In this document: one piece after another, positions 38,431 through 51,620 of the stretch
How positions within the stretch are numbered: the first letter of the stretch is position 1
Layout of the letters: every line of letters begins with the position of its first letter
Assembly: GCA_013396995.1 (NCBI GenBank)
Contig: VWZP01005794.1
Coordinates: 1,809,355 to 1,873,354, forward strand
DNA from: Dicaeum eximium
Lineage: Eukaryota > Chordata > Aves > Passeriformes > Dicaeidae
Length of the DNA stretch: 64,000 nt
Direction of reading: 5' to 3'
The notes under the pieces: model-generated
Told to the model about the DNA's origin: nothing
The model's database searches: none
The model's input: only the letters and a program-made list of their open reading frames with translations
Program-made: the position numbers and the translations under genes

Positions 38431-41345
38431 TTCACCTTCCTTCAATAGTGAAATGAACCTTTACATTTTACTTCTAGGGATATTGTATTTCATTTGGAAT
38501 ACAGTCTAGGATATACTTCCTTTACCATTAATTTTCATTCAATTTTATTATCATCTAAGCCTGGACCAATACCTTGTCATGCTTATATGAAAAATTCTGG
38601 GAAATAGGTCCCTTTATGGAAAGACTCACACAAATCAATACCTTGTCATTCTCATGCTTATGCTCTAATGTTTGGATTGTTTTTCTTTTTTCCTTCTTTA
38701 AGTGTATTTATAGAGAAAACAGCAGGGGAAAGTGGTTTTGCTGCTACCTGTTTTGAGAATAATTTTGGTCCTTCTATGTCCCTGAGCAAGCAAATTTTGT
38801 CCAATGTACCCAGATACTAAATTTGGGAGCCTTTAGGGACATGTAGGTTATTGTTTGGTTGGCCATACCTGGGTGCACAGGGTCATTTGAGGTATCCTAT
38901 CCAGCAGCCAATCTACCGGCTGATCCACTGATGTCTTGATGCCTACACTTGATGCCTACAAGTAGGGAGCTAGATTGAACCCAAGGATTCAATTCTTGAT
39001 TTGATCATTTAAATACAAGAATACAGTGACATTTGTACATCTTAAAACAGTTTACCTCTCATTGCAGAAGGGAAATACTTTCTGTAGCTTTTATGAGTCA
39101 GGTTTGCCAAGCATTTGTTGGAGTTTATAAACCCTGAGACATCTCATATGACTGTGGGCACTTACATTTAAGCAACTGAATGCTGAATTCAGCCTCAACA
39201 TTGGGCTGAAGTTCAGGGGGAGACCAAAGTACCTGAATCACATGTGTATGCAGGCAGCATAGCTGCTTCACTCAGCTAATTCACTTCATGCTGAAAAAGT
39301 GAGTGACTTTCAGCAGGTCTTTTGCTGTATCTGACAATTCCATTCTCAGATACTCCAGGATATGCTTAAGCAAGTGAATTGCATTGCTGCTGGGTTGGTT
39401 GATGAGCTAAATGGATTTCTAGGCTCAATTTGGAGTATTGCCTGACATTGTATTGACCTAAGGGAAGCTTAGGCATCTTCCACATGTAGGCATTAACATA
39501 CAGACAGACATTTGAGTTCAAGTGCTTTAATCTCTTGCCAAATTCTACCCTAAGGAATTTGTGCAGCTAACCTGTAGACTAATCAACTATTACCCTCATA
39601 CCCTGGGAAGCAACAGGAAAATTTTTCATTTCTATTTTTAAATAATTACAGGATGCTTAAACCTATTTATAAATCAACTTACTCAGACAGAGTATCTCTA
39701 GTTATACATAGCTACTCATTTATTTCACTTTTTAATATGTCAAAGTAATTAGATTTAAACTTTCAATTTTAATAAAGTGTAACTGATTGCAATTTCTTTA
39801 TTTAAAAAGTAATGCAAAAAATTTGAGAGACTTCTGTAACAACCTCTACAAAGAATCCATTTCTATTTAATGTAAAAATCTGCACATTCCTGGTCAGATG
39901 TTATAAGTGGTACTTTTCCTTCCCAAAATGCTTTTTTATTTTATTAGTTTTTACATCTAAGAGAAGTAGAAGCAATCCCTGATTTTTCAAGTCATCATAA
40001 AGAAAAAAATAAGATCTACTAATTTTTAACTATAAGGCTCCCACAAGTGTTCAAATACAATGCATGCAATTCTGTTCCATTGTGATTTGAACATGGTCTG
40101 AAATAACCAAAATTCAAGATGTGTTCTTGAATTGCCTTTTCTGCAGAAGTTATACCTGTCCTGGGGAGAAAATAATTTAAGACATGAATTGTAGACCACA
40201 GTAGCATAATCCTCAGCATCTTGTCACTGTATGACTTTATTTAAACACTTCACTCAAAGAGCATTTGAATTGGGTAAATATTTGTTATTTATGTGTATTT
40301 TAAATTAAAAAAGGTTGTCAACATACTACTAATAATACATGTGTTCCTTTCTTCTCCTGCTTTCCTTAATAGAAAGGACTAGATGGATTCCTTAATTCTC
40401 AGAGAAAATGACACTTCCAAAACTTCTTTAACAAAACTTTTGGAGTAAACCAAGAGACTTTTATCTTCCCTTGTTCAATAGTTTTGGGTTGCCTTGAGTT
40501 CTTCCATATTGCACTATATAGATTTTCTTTCTGGACTTAGCTATTTAATTTCAGAAAAATAACAAAACAATACCAGGAGCACAGAAATGCCAACACACCA
40601 GTGTTTCTATCAATGGATGGTTTCTATCAATGTTTGGTTTCAAATATTATCTCAGAATATTAGGGGCAGAAGGGGGGTGGAGGTAATAAAACATGTAATA
40701 AACCTTGATTCAGCTTCAACTACAATTATTTCCATATGAGAAATTCACATTTAGCAACGTAAGATGTTCAAAACCTAAGGGAAAACAATTCAATTTCCTT
40801 TTCTTATCAAAATGGCGCTTTCAGTAACATCACACTGACTGTTCTGCCACTGCCCAAATCAGATGCAGCTATATAGGAAGCAGTTTTAGAAAGAATAAAT
40901 TACATTCTTAAATGGAAATCTGTGGTCTCATGTGGTTGTGCTTCTTGCTCCAAAACTTAGTCTCTTCTAGTCAAAGTTACAGAGACCACTTTCCTGTGGT
41001 AGACAATTGCAGAGGGGAGGAAGTGCTCTATGTTTGCAGCCCAGGAGAAAGAACATCTGTGATGACTCACACCTGAGGCTGAAATGTCATGAAAGACACA
41101 CTAAACTGTCACATGTGGATGTTTGACATTCAGTTGTAGTGTAATCCTGAATACTCTCCTTTGGAACTACCAGTATCCAATACCTAAGTCTATCAGCATG
41201 TGATTTAAAAGTCACAGAGATTTCTGAGTACAGAAACATGATGCTCTTTTCTCAGTACTCCTTGAGGAAGCTAACTATTGGACATTTTGAAAAGCTATCT
41301 AATCCATGATAAAAAGTTGAGATTTCTCATTCTCTCCATGCCCAG

Positions 41346-41380
41346 AAAAAAAAAAAAAAAGAAAAAAAAGAAAAAAAAAA
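41346..41380. repeat. A-rich simple repeat
   Basis: Three A-runs separated by single G residues. Not a processed-transcript tail, as no retrocopy precedes it. Confidence 0.9.
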
Positions 41381-44300
41381 GTGATTCGCCTCTAATTCCT
41401 TTCTATAAGTCTATTGGCAACCATGAAGATCAAGTTCCACTCTTGACTCCTTTACTTTTAACATATTTTTTATACAAAGCAATTTTTTGAGTCAGTGCAG
41501 GTGCAGTACTGAAAGCATGGAGTTTAGGTCTCTTATAATTGGAAATACCCTGTAAGTCCACAATGGCATTCTTTACATCATGACTCAAAAGACCTGAGAA
41601 GCAACATCTTCGTTGAGATAAATTTGACATTCTATCATAATTTCAGAAAAAAATATCACCAAATGAATAATTATTATAGATCCGCTGAAAGATGGACTAT
41701 TTCAAAATATGCTCTAAAAGGGTTGCTTTCAGTGTGCAGTTGGATTCCACTCTAAACAAAACTACTTCACATTAATTAGAAAATTCCACTTTTTTTGCAT
41801 CTTGGTTTGGGCCATCAAAGTATTAAAAATACTATGGCAAAAATATTACTCTTATGAGAATCTTTATCGTTTGTTAAATATAAAATGTAGAAAGAGTCTG
41901 TAGCCACACAAACCTTTGGAACGAAAAAAAAAATTGTATGTGTTTTGTTACCCTTAATGGGAAATATTATTATTATCATTAATAATAAAAATAATAATAT
42001 ATTTAAAAGATATTTCTGACATCTCTAAACACAACTAGTTACTTTTTCAGTTAGAAAACTGATACATTTCCTTTAAAATAATTGTTTACATATAAGTTTT
42101 GAGGAAGATTTGCTGGTATGATTTTGCTCCGTTTTTTAAAATAAAATAAAGCACAGCAATTGTATTTTTACCCTCAGATTTAAAAAATTACCTTTGTTTA
42201 TCAATTTACAAATTTATACTTATTTATTTTATTTTTATATATTTATAATACAGCATATAAGTACACTGAACTGACACTGACTTTGGTGACAGTTCTCAAT
42301 GTGTAATATCAATGTAAAAGGTGCCACTTCAGTATCAGTGAATATCTGAAGAAAGAAAACCCCTAAAAGAAAGAAAAATACAATGTCAAGCACTGATAAA
42401 AATGTACTATCCTAGTGTGAAAATATTAAGACAAAGAATCTCCAACCAACTGTATAGGACCTCACCAGCCAACACATCTACATACTGATACAGGTAAGAA
42501 ATTACTGCAGGAAGAGAGATTGGCATGGCTTGAAAATGATAGTATAAAAGCTACTTATTATCTCAGTAATCTCTGTAAAACAGTGCACCTGATCATTATT
42601 GCCTATTCCAATTAGATGTGAGCCCATCAACAGGAGCTGTAGAATTAACGTTCCTTCCTTTGAGGTGGAAAAGATTTTCGCAGTATTTATTCAATCAGTT
42701 CCCAAATTAGCTGATGAGAAGCAGTTTAATGACATGCCAGTTCTGTTGTACCCATGTTAATGTGTTTTGTCCTTTTTGATAACTTCTGGTATCTATCATT
42801 ATAAAGGAAATAGGCAGTACAATTTTTCAGGTGAAAATACAGAATTAACTCTTGGGTTACTTAATAGGTTGTTTCAACTGTGCTAAATAAACCAGGGTTT
42901 AAATTCATTTTGGACTGTGGTTATGTGCATAAAGGTTTGTGTACAGAATACAGATCAAAGCTATCATATGCATTTGAAACCAAAACTCACAGTATGGGTT
43001 ATTTATTCTCATATATGTCTCACGAAGGCAGATGTTTATTCTGTAAATTAACCGTTTTATCAAACAATTCAATAAAAAATTCAGAAGAATTTATTGTGGT
43101 GAAATGGTAGTTTTGATCAGCAATCTCAAACATTAGACCCCCACCTTGAAATAATAAGTGATTTTTATTATGCACTGACAACCCATTTCTATAATTAAAA
43201 TTAGGAGGGTGATGAAGTTTTCCCAAAGATGTAACTGCCTGAGAGGATTCATGGTTAAAATGTGTCTCATGTTATATACCAATTATTTTTCAATAATAAA
43301 CAGAACATGATTCACTATTAATACTTTTTAAACTATTAAATAAATAATCAAAAAAGGAAGTACTTATAATTTGATTCTATTTAGCTTAATTACATAATCT
43401 ACTAGTGCTTTATCTTACAGCATTACTGGCTGATCAGTGGTCTCTGTAGCACACAAACATCAAGAAGGTATCTGAAGTTAAATGTTGTGGTAAGAGACAT
43501 TTGATACCTCATTGATTGTGATAAAGAACTAGATGACAGGAAGGTACTGGTTTACTTTTCGCAGCTTTGTTTTTGAGAATAGTGTTTACTACCTTTATTA
43601 CTGTGACATATGTGAATAAGGAAGCAGAACTGATAAGAAGAAATATGCGAAAAATAACAGTTGTAAAACTGGTCAAGGGAAGACAATTGGTAGCAAAGAG
43701 GTTGCTCTAGTCTTATTTTACTTGCAAGCTGAATTGAGCTTGCTAACAATTGATTAGAATAGAGACTTTTAGTTCTAGCTTTGTGTCAGAATAAACGGTT
43801 ATTTGTTCATAAATTTTTTCTGAGACTGCCTGGTCATCGGTTATAAGATCTCTTATTGAAAACAACCACTAATGTTTACTTAAAAACCTTACCATTATTT
43901 GGCATGAGTATTACATCACCTATATTTACAAAATTAAGAGACTATAAGACTCTCTAACATCAACTCCACTGACACTCTATTTGAAACACCAAAAGGATTA
44001 AAAGCCCACAAGATTTTGCCATATAAATGGATAAAGAATGATACACATATTATGGAAATTTATTACTTTGGAAGGGACAATACAGAAAGGAACCTGTCCC
44101 ATGAAATTAAACTGAGAACTTTAGAAAACTGAATTTTTACCTGTCATTTTTCAGAATATTAAGAGAAAGCATAATTAATTTCCCTGATTCACTTTTAAAA
44201 CCATCATAATTTTTCTTACCTACTTTGTGTATATAATAATAAACCATTTTGCTCCTATTTCTACTTATTGCTCTATTTTCATGCCAACAAGGTGATAAAG

Positions 44301-46519
44301 CTAAGTAGAAACAGAATGCTCCCTTTGTAAAGGGTGTCTACAATATTAGAGGGATGACATAGAAAATATCCTCAATGTAAGGCAATTATAGGGTCTAATC
44401 CTCCCCTAAATATTTACTTTAAAGAAATTGGTGAAGTTTAGGGAAGGGAAAATCATTAAAGCTGTGAACTAATTCTCTGTAACTTATTTTTTTACAAGAG
44501 CTGTGAGAGGTTCCATATGCAAGAACACGCTAAGGATATGTAACCTGATATTCTCCATCTACAAGCTTGCTCAGGAGCTCATGATGTTCATGAAGTAGAA
44601 AGGCACAGCTGAAAAACACCCAACTTGGAACTACATTTCCTTCATACATAAGTAGTCCAAGAAATCTTGGTAGTTTTTAATTCCATATCCTGTGTTCTCT
44701 CAAGTTTTCACCTGTATATTGCAATGTCCATTTTGTCTCTCAGGATGTTGTAAGTAGACACAGTTAGTGATTTCCTAGTATTATATGTATGTAAAAGTCA
44801 TAGAGCAGTAGACAGTCTATTATTTGAGCATCAATATGCTAGGAAATACAATGATATAGAAAAGAAAGCTACATAATGCTGTCTGTGTTTAATAGAACAT
44901 TTAAATACTCAAAGGAAATTTTGAAATAATAGAATAATAGAAAAATTCCAGGATCTGAAGTACTTGGCATCCTCAAACTCCTACAGTAAACAGTGATTAT
45001 TTTTGGAAAATGGAAGAAAAAGCAGAAATAATGTGGCAGATTTGGAATTCTTACCTGTGACACTAATAACAAAATCTGAACACATACTTGTGTATGTTAT
45101 AGAACATGCTGCTAAAGAAGTCTTTTCAGAAAGATATCCTCTCATAAATTTTACTCCTCAATGCTCTGTCTAGGACTTGTATTATTAAGCAAAATTTAAA
45201 TTTTAAAAAATGCAGTGTCTTACTAAGGCCATAATAGTACTTGGGATATTTAATAACACCAAGGTTCTGAAGTCTCTCTATATCAGCTACTCAGATGCCA
45301 TAAAGTTTTTTAGTGGGAGTGTAAAAGGGCCCAGACAGCCTGCAGGAGACCTGTGGTAACAACAGTGTGAAATAAGGGGAAAAATCTAGTAATGAAAAAG
45401 AAATAAAATCCTTTTTAGATATTCCATTAGTAGAATTCCTGTACAGGTACTTTTTATTACAATGTTCAATCGAAATTTTTAGGGAGAGAAAGGCTTGGAA
45501 ATAAAATGAGAACCTGCTGAAAGTATCAAAACTTCTCATTTGGCTCTGGAGTCAGACAAAAGATTTATGAAACTGTTAACAAGAGATGATATTCTAAATT
45601 GCAGGCTAATTTTTGTAAATTGCTATCACTTCTGTGTTTGCAAGCCCCATACAACCCTTGGAGACTGGTCTCATATAAAAGGTCCTATATTTTTAACCAA
45701 ATACTATAATTCATGAAGCAATAAATCATGAAGTATTTGTGAAACACAAACATCTTTTTGAAGGAAAAGGACTTATGGAGAGCTGAGGATAAAACAGTAG
45801 TAACACAGAGATAGTTTTCATCTTCTGCTAATCATAGTATCTAGATAACATATTCTGAGTCATTAGTTTTTCATGTTGACTCTAGATTAAAAGTTTTCTT
45901 TTTTTCTTTCTTTGATCATAGAAATTCCTACACAGAAGTTAGATGAGGTCAGAGAAAAGCATTGTTCTGTGATCTGTGACAGCTAGTTAGTGGGAACAAT
46001 CTTGATAAATTTTAGCCTTTGAAACACAGCATGCTGCGAAAAAAATTAAAGCAAATTCTGCTTCATTCTGATTAAATTCAATCATTGTCATAAATAAAAA
46101 GATGAGAAGAAAAGTAAATCATTTACTCAGTAAAAAACTGCATTTATTTCTCCATTATACTTGTTGGATAAGACTACTGTTCAGTATATAAAAATGAAAC
46201 ACGGAATCTCATTGATATTCTCCGGTTTTTGATCTCAGTAGGGTATCTTTTTTTATCAGACATATAATCCGCTTCTTACATACAAAATACAAATACCAGC
46301 ATACTGTAGGAACCACTTCCACTGACAAATACTGCATCTTTAAACCAGAATTTTGCAGCTCCAAAACTGATGGAAGCAGGGAAAGCTAATGTATTTATAC
46401 AGGATGACACAAATAGGATGGCCTCGTGATAAAAAATAGCTTAACCCTTGAGTATAAGGCCATCTCCATCTTAGCCCCAGGAGCTACAGGGATGATTGCC
46501 ATTTTCCTAAAAGCAGCTG

Positions 46520-46775
46520 CATAGGTCCGCCTCTCAAGCCTGTCAAGGCCCCTCTGGATGGCATCCCTTCCCTCCGGAGCCTCAACTGCAACACACGCCT
46601 TGTTGTCATCAGCAAACTTGCTGAGGTGCACTTGATTCCACTGTCCTGTCACCAACAAAGATATTAAACAGTGCCAGGCCCACCATCAACCCCTGAGAAA
46701 CATCACTCACCACCGGTTTCCATTTGGCCATTGAGCTGTTGACAGCAACTCTTTAAGTGTGACCATCGTGTCACC
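46520..46775 (-). mobile_element. CR1 LINE internal fragment, minus strand
   Basis: The plus strand carries the complement of a CR1 stretch upstream of the 3' end: CGCCTCTCAAGCCTGTCAAG / GCCCCTCTGGATGGCATCCC, GTTGTCATCAGCAAACTTGC, CACCAACAAAGATATTAAAC, CAACCCCTGAGAAACATCAC, GCAACTCTTTAAGTGTGACC. This is the tail of the reverse-transcriptase coding region, now interrupted. The 87-codon minus-strand frame at 46395-46658 includes a CR1-derived piece and is not an intact gene. Confidence 0.88.
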
Positions 46776-49104
46776 TACATAACCTCTGGCATAGTGTTGG
46801 ACACTGGGATAGAAGCCTGGAAAACCTGTACTTTTAAGGAGTAGCCTGTGTTATATTAAAATTATATTTCAAATTACCAATTACATCTGTTCATGGCATA
46901 GTAAGCCTGACTACTAAGACTGGAAAGCCTTTGTCTCAACCACAACAGTGGGATAAATAGACTTTCTTCACAAAGTGTTTTCAGAAGCTGAGATAAATAA
47001 TACTGCGTAAGTCTGAGAACTGTTCACCATCTTCATTTCTGCCTTATTACTGGTCACATTCTAGTCTGATAAAAATTTCTCTCTTATGCCATGTTCCCTG
47101 GGTTTTTTTGTCTTTGAAAGAATGCCTATGAAAGCCATTCTTGTAGCATCTTTTACATACCTAGGGCTGTTTCTGTTATATGGTAACATTGTACCCAGGC
47201 AGTGTGAATTAGCTGAGATCTGAGATCTGAGGGAACTGGTAAATTCAACTGTTTCCAGAGAAGAAGGAAGGGAGCAGGTTAGATATTTTTATTTCAAAAC
47301 AGGAGGACATCAGAATTGAGCAGTAGGGGACTTCTTGTAGAGCTCCTATGAACAGGCATTTTTTTCTTTAACGGTACTGAAAGCTCTTCCTCCTGACAGG
47401 TAATAATAGTTGTTATTTTCCCTCATTATTCATTGTATGGAATGTTATGGATTAGAAAATAAAGAGTAGTCAGGAAACTCCAGTAAGTCCCTATTTCTAG
47501 AGGACATATGTCACGCCACAGTTTTTAGTATTTGCTTTTCTAATAGCTGTTTAATTAAATTTTTTGTTTACTGCATCCAGAACACACAAATGTTCCAGTC
47601 CTTTTGACAATTACATCAATTTTACTCTTGAACAGGAACAGCTTTTGCAATTATAAATAATCACTCTCTTTTAATTGCATCAACAACTGAAGAGTCTTCT
47701 AACATGTCAGAAAATAATTTACACCTGTAGCTGATAAAAATTGACTTTAAAGACATATTAAAAAATATCACATTCAGATAAGTGACAAAAGTAATACAAC
47801 CACAGGTAATGGAGTTCTGAAAATTCTGACAATGAAAATGACACTATTCTGAAAGAAATTAATATAATAATACTACTAATAAATACAGGCCAACAAAGCA
47901 GAACAATCACTCTAGAGAATGTATAGAATGTATAGGGGAAAGAAAAGTATCAAAAAGGAGGCCTGATTTTACCATATATACAGCAATTTAGAGTAGTTCC
48001 TTGGTTAGTGCAAATTAAAATGATACTTATATATTCTTAATACCTTGTAAAAAATGTGTTCTGGATGTCTTGTTTTCAGAAATTTTAGTAGTCACATGTC
48101 TGTCATTTACAGCAATGTTTATTTTTTCTTCAGTAACGGCCTAATACACAGCTAAGATCTAAATTAGGAATTTGAGTTAGTTTTTTCTCCTAACAACTTA
48201 CAAATAATTTATTCTTACTTTTTTCTTCTGTTTCATGGACAGTGTTCCATGTTGTGGTATTCTGGAAGAAAGGGTTTGTCTTTTATTTCAATTCACAAAA
48301 AGAAGTGTCTGTGTTACTGTGTGACTGTGTTATCGGTATCTGTTACAAAAGTCAGAAACCAGTAATAGAACATTACTAAAAGCCTGTCAGACTTTTACCC
48401 TTTCTAAACAAGAAGTCTACATTTAATAGTCATCAATTATTTGGACAAGGTAAGCTAAAGTTGTAGGCAAACTAATTGTGTCACAATAATTGTATTTAGA
48501 GAAGAAGTTCTCTGTCAAATACTGCTAACAGACCTCAAGTCAGGGTTGCTCTACACAGCAAACCTAGCAGCTGTTCAATTTTAACATATCAGACATATTA
48601 CCCCTATTTCTTGAATGATTTGGATGTTTTGTGATCTCAGGGGAGAAAGATGGGAAGAGTCTTTGTAATAAATAATTGTAGGTTAGCTAGGGGGATTTTT
48701 TTTTTGATGTATCAACTACTCAAGAAAATTTCCTCTCTGTAAGCCAATCAGTTCCCTTTATGTCTCTCAGGAATTCTCACCAGTCTTAAAGGGTTAAGTT
48801 TTAGAACTTAGCTTTAAGTCTAGTGGGACACATCACTTTCAGAATTGTATGAATTCATTCAATAATCACCTGGGTTAAGTTGTAATTTTATATTGAAATT
48901 AATTTAACATGTGATGGATATTCATTAGTCCTCACTTACCTGAGATATTCAATACTATATATAGAAAGTCAAACATTATTTCAATGATGGGGAGAATCTA
49001 ATTTCTGTTTTTATGTACCTTGTGATTATAGACAAGATAAATGCTTTCAGGTATGCATTACAGAGACTGGTTGCTCCATAAGGTAAATTCCAACTACAAG
49101 AAAA
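46776..49104. other. Intronic sequence without recognised genes
   Basis: AT-rich, with an 8-bp triple repeat (CTGTGTTA/CTGTGTGA/CTGTGTTA) at 48309-48332. Nothing else recognised. Confidence 0.5.
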
Positions 49105-49264
49105 ATTATTGCAGTGAGGGTGGTTAAACATTGAAATTAGTTGCTGTCAAATTTCCTCTCCTGGAGATATTAAAAATAAGCAAAAAGGATTGAGACAGCC
49201 TAACATACAGTCAGCCCTGCTGAACTGGAGGTTGGACCAAGTGACCTCAGAGAGCTCTTCCTTA
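49105..49264 (+). mobile_element. Old CR1 LINE 3' end
   Basis: GAGGGTGGTTAAACATTGAA, the CTCTCCTGGAGATATTAAAA segment and the terminal GGTTGGACCAAGTGACCTCA / GAGAGCTCTTCC follow the CR1 3' consensus, but with many differences, so the copy is diverged. It is followed directly by a retroviral LTR, and the octamer tail is absent. Confidence 0.8.
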
Positions 49265-49265
49265 A

Positions 49266-50164
49266 TGTCCTAAGTTTGCCTGCAGGGGTGAACCTTTAGC
49301 GCTGCGTGGGCGTGGCTGAGTCCCTGTTCTGTACCGTGCATGCCACTGCTGGGCAGCCTGGTTTTGGGGAAGACAAAAGTAGCACACCCCTGGAATTGCA
49401 CCATTCTGTTCCATCTCTTGCTCAGGAAAGAGGCCAGCTGCGATAATGCTGTGGATTCTCAGGACCAACACTGCGGACTCTGTCTTCCCCCTAGCGCCAA
49501 TCATCCCTTCCTATTCCTCCAAGACGTGACAAATGCAGCCGAAAGTGGCTCTGGTATTTGACTCCCAATAGGGGTAAACCTGAAGCAGCCACAGGAAACA
49601 AAGCACTGGCAAACTGAGGTAAGAGGGGCCGAGTCCAAGCTGAGCATGAGCCCAGCTGAGTGGAGTGACCTGAGCAGCCCAAAGCAGCGGCACCATGTGG
49701 AATGGAACCAGCAGAGCAAAGTCTGCAAAACCAGAGTCTGCAAAAGCAAGCAGCACAACACAGGTGCTCCAGCTTTCAGGGTTTCTCCTCATGGTTTTCC
49801 TGTGTCCTGGACTTGAGGAGGGGGAACCCTGGGGGAAGAGAGCACTTGCCATCTTATCTTGCCTCAGGAACAGCTGTGTGTCACTACCAAGCTGCAGAGA
49901 TGTCTGCCATCTTGTCTTTGTCCTGGCAGATATGTGGAACTGAGTGAAGGTGTGAACACCTTTGGTGTGTAAAGCACCTTCTTCTCTGTATACTTTTGTT
50001 ACTAACATTGTTGCTGTTACTGTGCAATTCTTATTCCATTGCTGTTTGCTTACAGTAAATTGTTATCCCAATCCGTAGTCGCTGTCTTCTGTCACAGAAG
50101 GGGGAGGGAGGAAGAGGAGTGTCTTATTTGGAGTTTAAGTCCCAGCAGTTGTTAAACCACTACA
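49266..50164 (+). mobile_element. ERV LTR, about 0.9 kb, solo
   Basis: Related to the minus-strand LTR at 7792-8460 over the block TTGTCTTTGTCCTGGCAG, then GTGTGTAAAGCACCTT, GTTGCTGTTACTGTGCA, CAGTAAATTGTTATCCC, GGGGGAGGGAGGAAGAGG and a 3' end reading GTTGTTAAACCACTACA. The likely poly(A) signal is AGTAAA at 50054-50059. The 5' end is placed at the TG after the CR1 terminus but is less certain. The overlapping frames of 60-165 codons in this region (for example 49511-50008 on the minus strand) are chance frames in GC-richer LTR sequence and show no retroviral domains. Confidence 0.75.
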
Positions 50165-50290
50165 CTCTCAGTGTGTAAAAATCATTCTCAGATTACAAGC
50201 AATATTGCTTATAAAAGCAGCAATTATGATATACCACTGTCTTCCAATTATGTTCTTCTTAATTAAATTTCAGTCCTGGAAACCACAGAG

Positions 50291-50776
50291 TGTGGAATCC
50301 CATGAACTCTCTACCCCCAGGGCATTGCCTTGGAAAGACTTATCATAGAGTTCATTCCTCCGGGGGGACAGACAAGACTCCCTCATGGACCTCTGCCTCA
50401 CTGATTCCCACATTTTGCAACCTTCCCTGTTTCCTCACTGGTTGGGTACCCTGGTGGCTGCCCCCTCTCCCTTGGAGACCAAGGCCCTTTACCCTGCCCT
50501 TGCACCGCCCCTCTGTGCTCTCTCATACTTAAGCTTGTCCCAACCACGTGGTCTGGTCTTTTGTCCCTGATCCCTTTGGCATCATGAATGCAATAAACCT
50601 TTGCTGGAATACATCACACAAAGACCCTTCCTGTCCTTCCTTCGCTGAGCTGTCTGTGGCGTGTGTGTGTGCATGGACTGGAAATGCCTGTTCCCGCGGC
50701 CTCGCCCTGAGTGGCTTCTGAAGAACACGCTTTGAGGAAGGCTGCAGCATTTCCACCATCCTGCCACACTGCAACA
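50291..50776 (+). mobile_element. Solo ERV LTR with target-site duplication
   Basis: The element starts TGTGGAATCCCATGAACTCT and ends CCACACTGCAACA, giving TG...CA termini and about 486 bp. It is flanked by ACAGAG (50285-50290) and ATAGAG (50777-50782), a 6-bp target duplication with one mismatch, which fits class II (ERVK-like) integration. U3 holds a weak TATA-like CATACTTAAG (50524-50533), followed by an AATAAA (50592-50597) and a GT-run near 50658-50670. No viral genes adjoin it. Confidence 0.85.
50592..50597 (+). terminator. Poly(A) signal of the solo LTR
   Basis: AATAAA about 60 bp after the TATA-like sequence and 180 bp before the LTR end matches the R region of a retroviral LTR. Antisense to CSMD1. 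Confidence 0.65.
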
Positions 50777-51209
50777 ATAGAGTACTGACCTTAACAGGTC
50801 ACCTATTTCATCTTCTTACTCCAAAGAAAGAGGGTGATTTGTACATTTCTGATGATTTTGAGTGTGATTTCAAAGACAATGGCAGAGACTTAATAACTGC
50901 TTAGGGAAACATTTTTTTGTTTCCCCGTTTGTTCTATTAGAAAGGTTTATTTAACTTTAATCTGCTTTGCTTGAATTTAAGCCTATTATGTATTTATCTA
51001 CCCATTCTGGACAAGATGAATAAAAATTATGACAAATAAAAATGCATTTCTTTCAGGAGTTTTTCTGATAAAGTAATGAAAAACTCATTTTGCCCTTCCT
51101 GTAATTTTAAGTCAGGCTTTTCTCAAATCTGGTCATATTCTTTGCTTTACCCTTTGCATACTTCTTACAGATATTAAAAAAGATTTTCCTTTATCAAGTA
51201 GTAAAGGCT

Positions 51210-51620
51210 GTTCAGGGCCTGAGCAACCTGACCAGTGCAAGCCTACCCCACTAAATCAGCTGCCCTTAGGTCTATCAGGGAGCATAATTGAAATATTGCC
51301 GACACAGGGTTTGCAAAGAGAAACAGAAGGAATTCTCTAAAGCTGTAAAAACTGTAAAAAACCACAGGGGTTTATTTGCTACAAGGGTAGAGGACATTAT
51401 GTGATGCAGGAGAAAGAACATTCTGGGGTGGTTTTAAAGAAACTGTGGCCATGTGTCAGATTTCTTATGGGATGTGGAGGAGAAGGACCAATGGAAAGGA
51501 AAGAGATGGGTCAGAGTGTACTGGGGAAGAAGAACAGGAAAAAATAATGCAAAATCTCCCTTGTAGGGGCTTATATAAGAAAACTGTTTAATATAGATTA
51601 TTGATTTGTTAACCAGATTT
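51210..51620 (-). mobile_element. Possible ERV LTR, minus strand
   Basis: On the minus strand CTTATATAAG (51570-51579) resembles a TATA box, and AATAAA (51371-51376) lies about 195 bases downstream. Between them is pyrimidine-rich sequence that is rarer elsewhere in the intron. The composition and order fit an LTR, but I do not recognise the family firmly and cannot fix the ends. Confidence 0.4.

Larger units (their letters stand above)
36931..46519. other. Intronic sequence without recognised genes
   Basis: About 9.6 kb with no repeat family I can name. Notable only for A-runs (36999-37012), the triple tandem repeat at 38391-38430, the A/G-rich run at 41346-41380 and the AAT-rich stretch near 41965-42010. 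The 39100-39540 stretch is less AT-rich and non-repetitive by eye, and could be an old repeat or a conserved element. Confidence 0.5.

Noticed and set aside
44150..44215. Possible second CSMD1 exon on the minus strand (peptide containing NYDGF, with a donor-like GACAG|GTAAAA)
   Set aside because: There is no acceptor or pyrimidine tract upstream, and the peptide does not match any part of CUB 2 as I know it.
49262..50008. Open frames up to 165 codons
   Set aside because: They fall in an LTR and show no gag, pol or env similarity. LTRs do not normally code.
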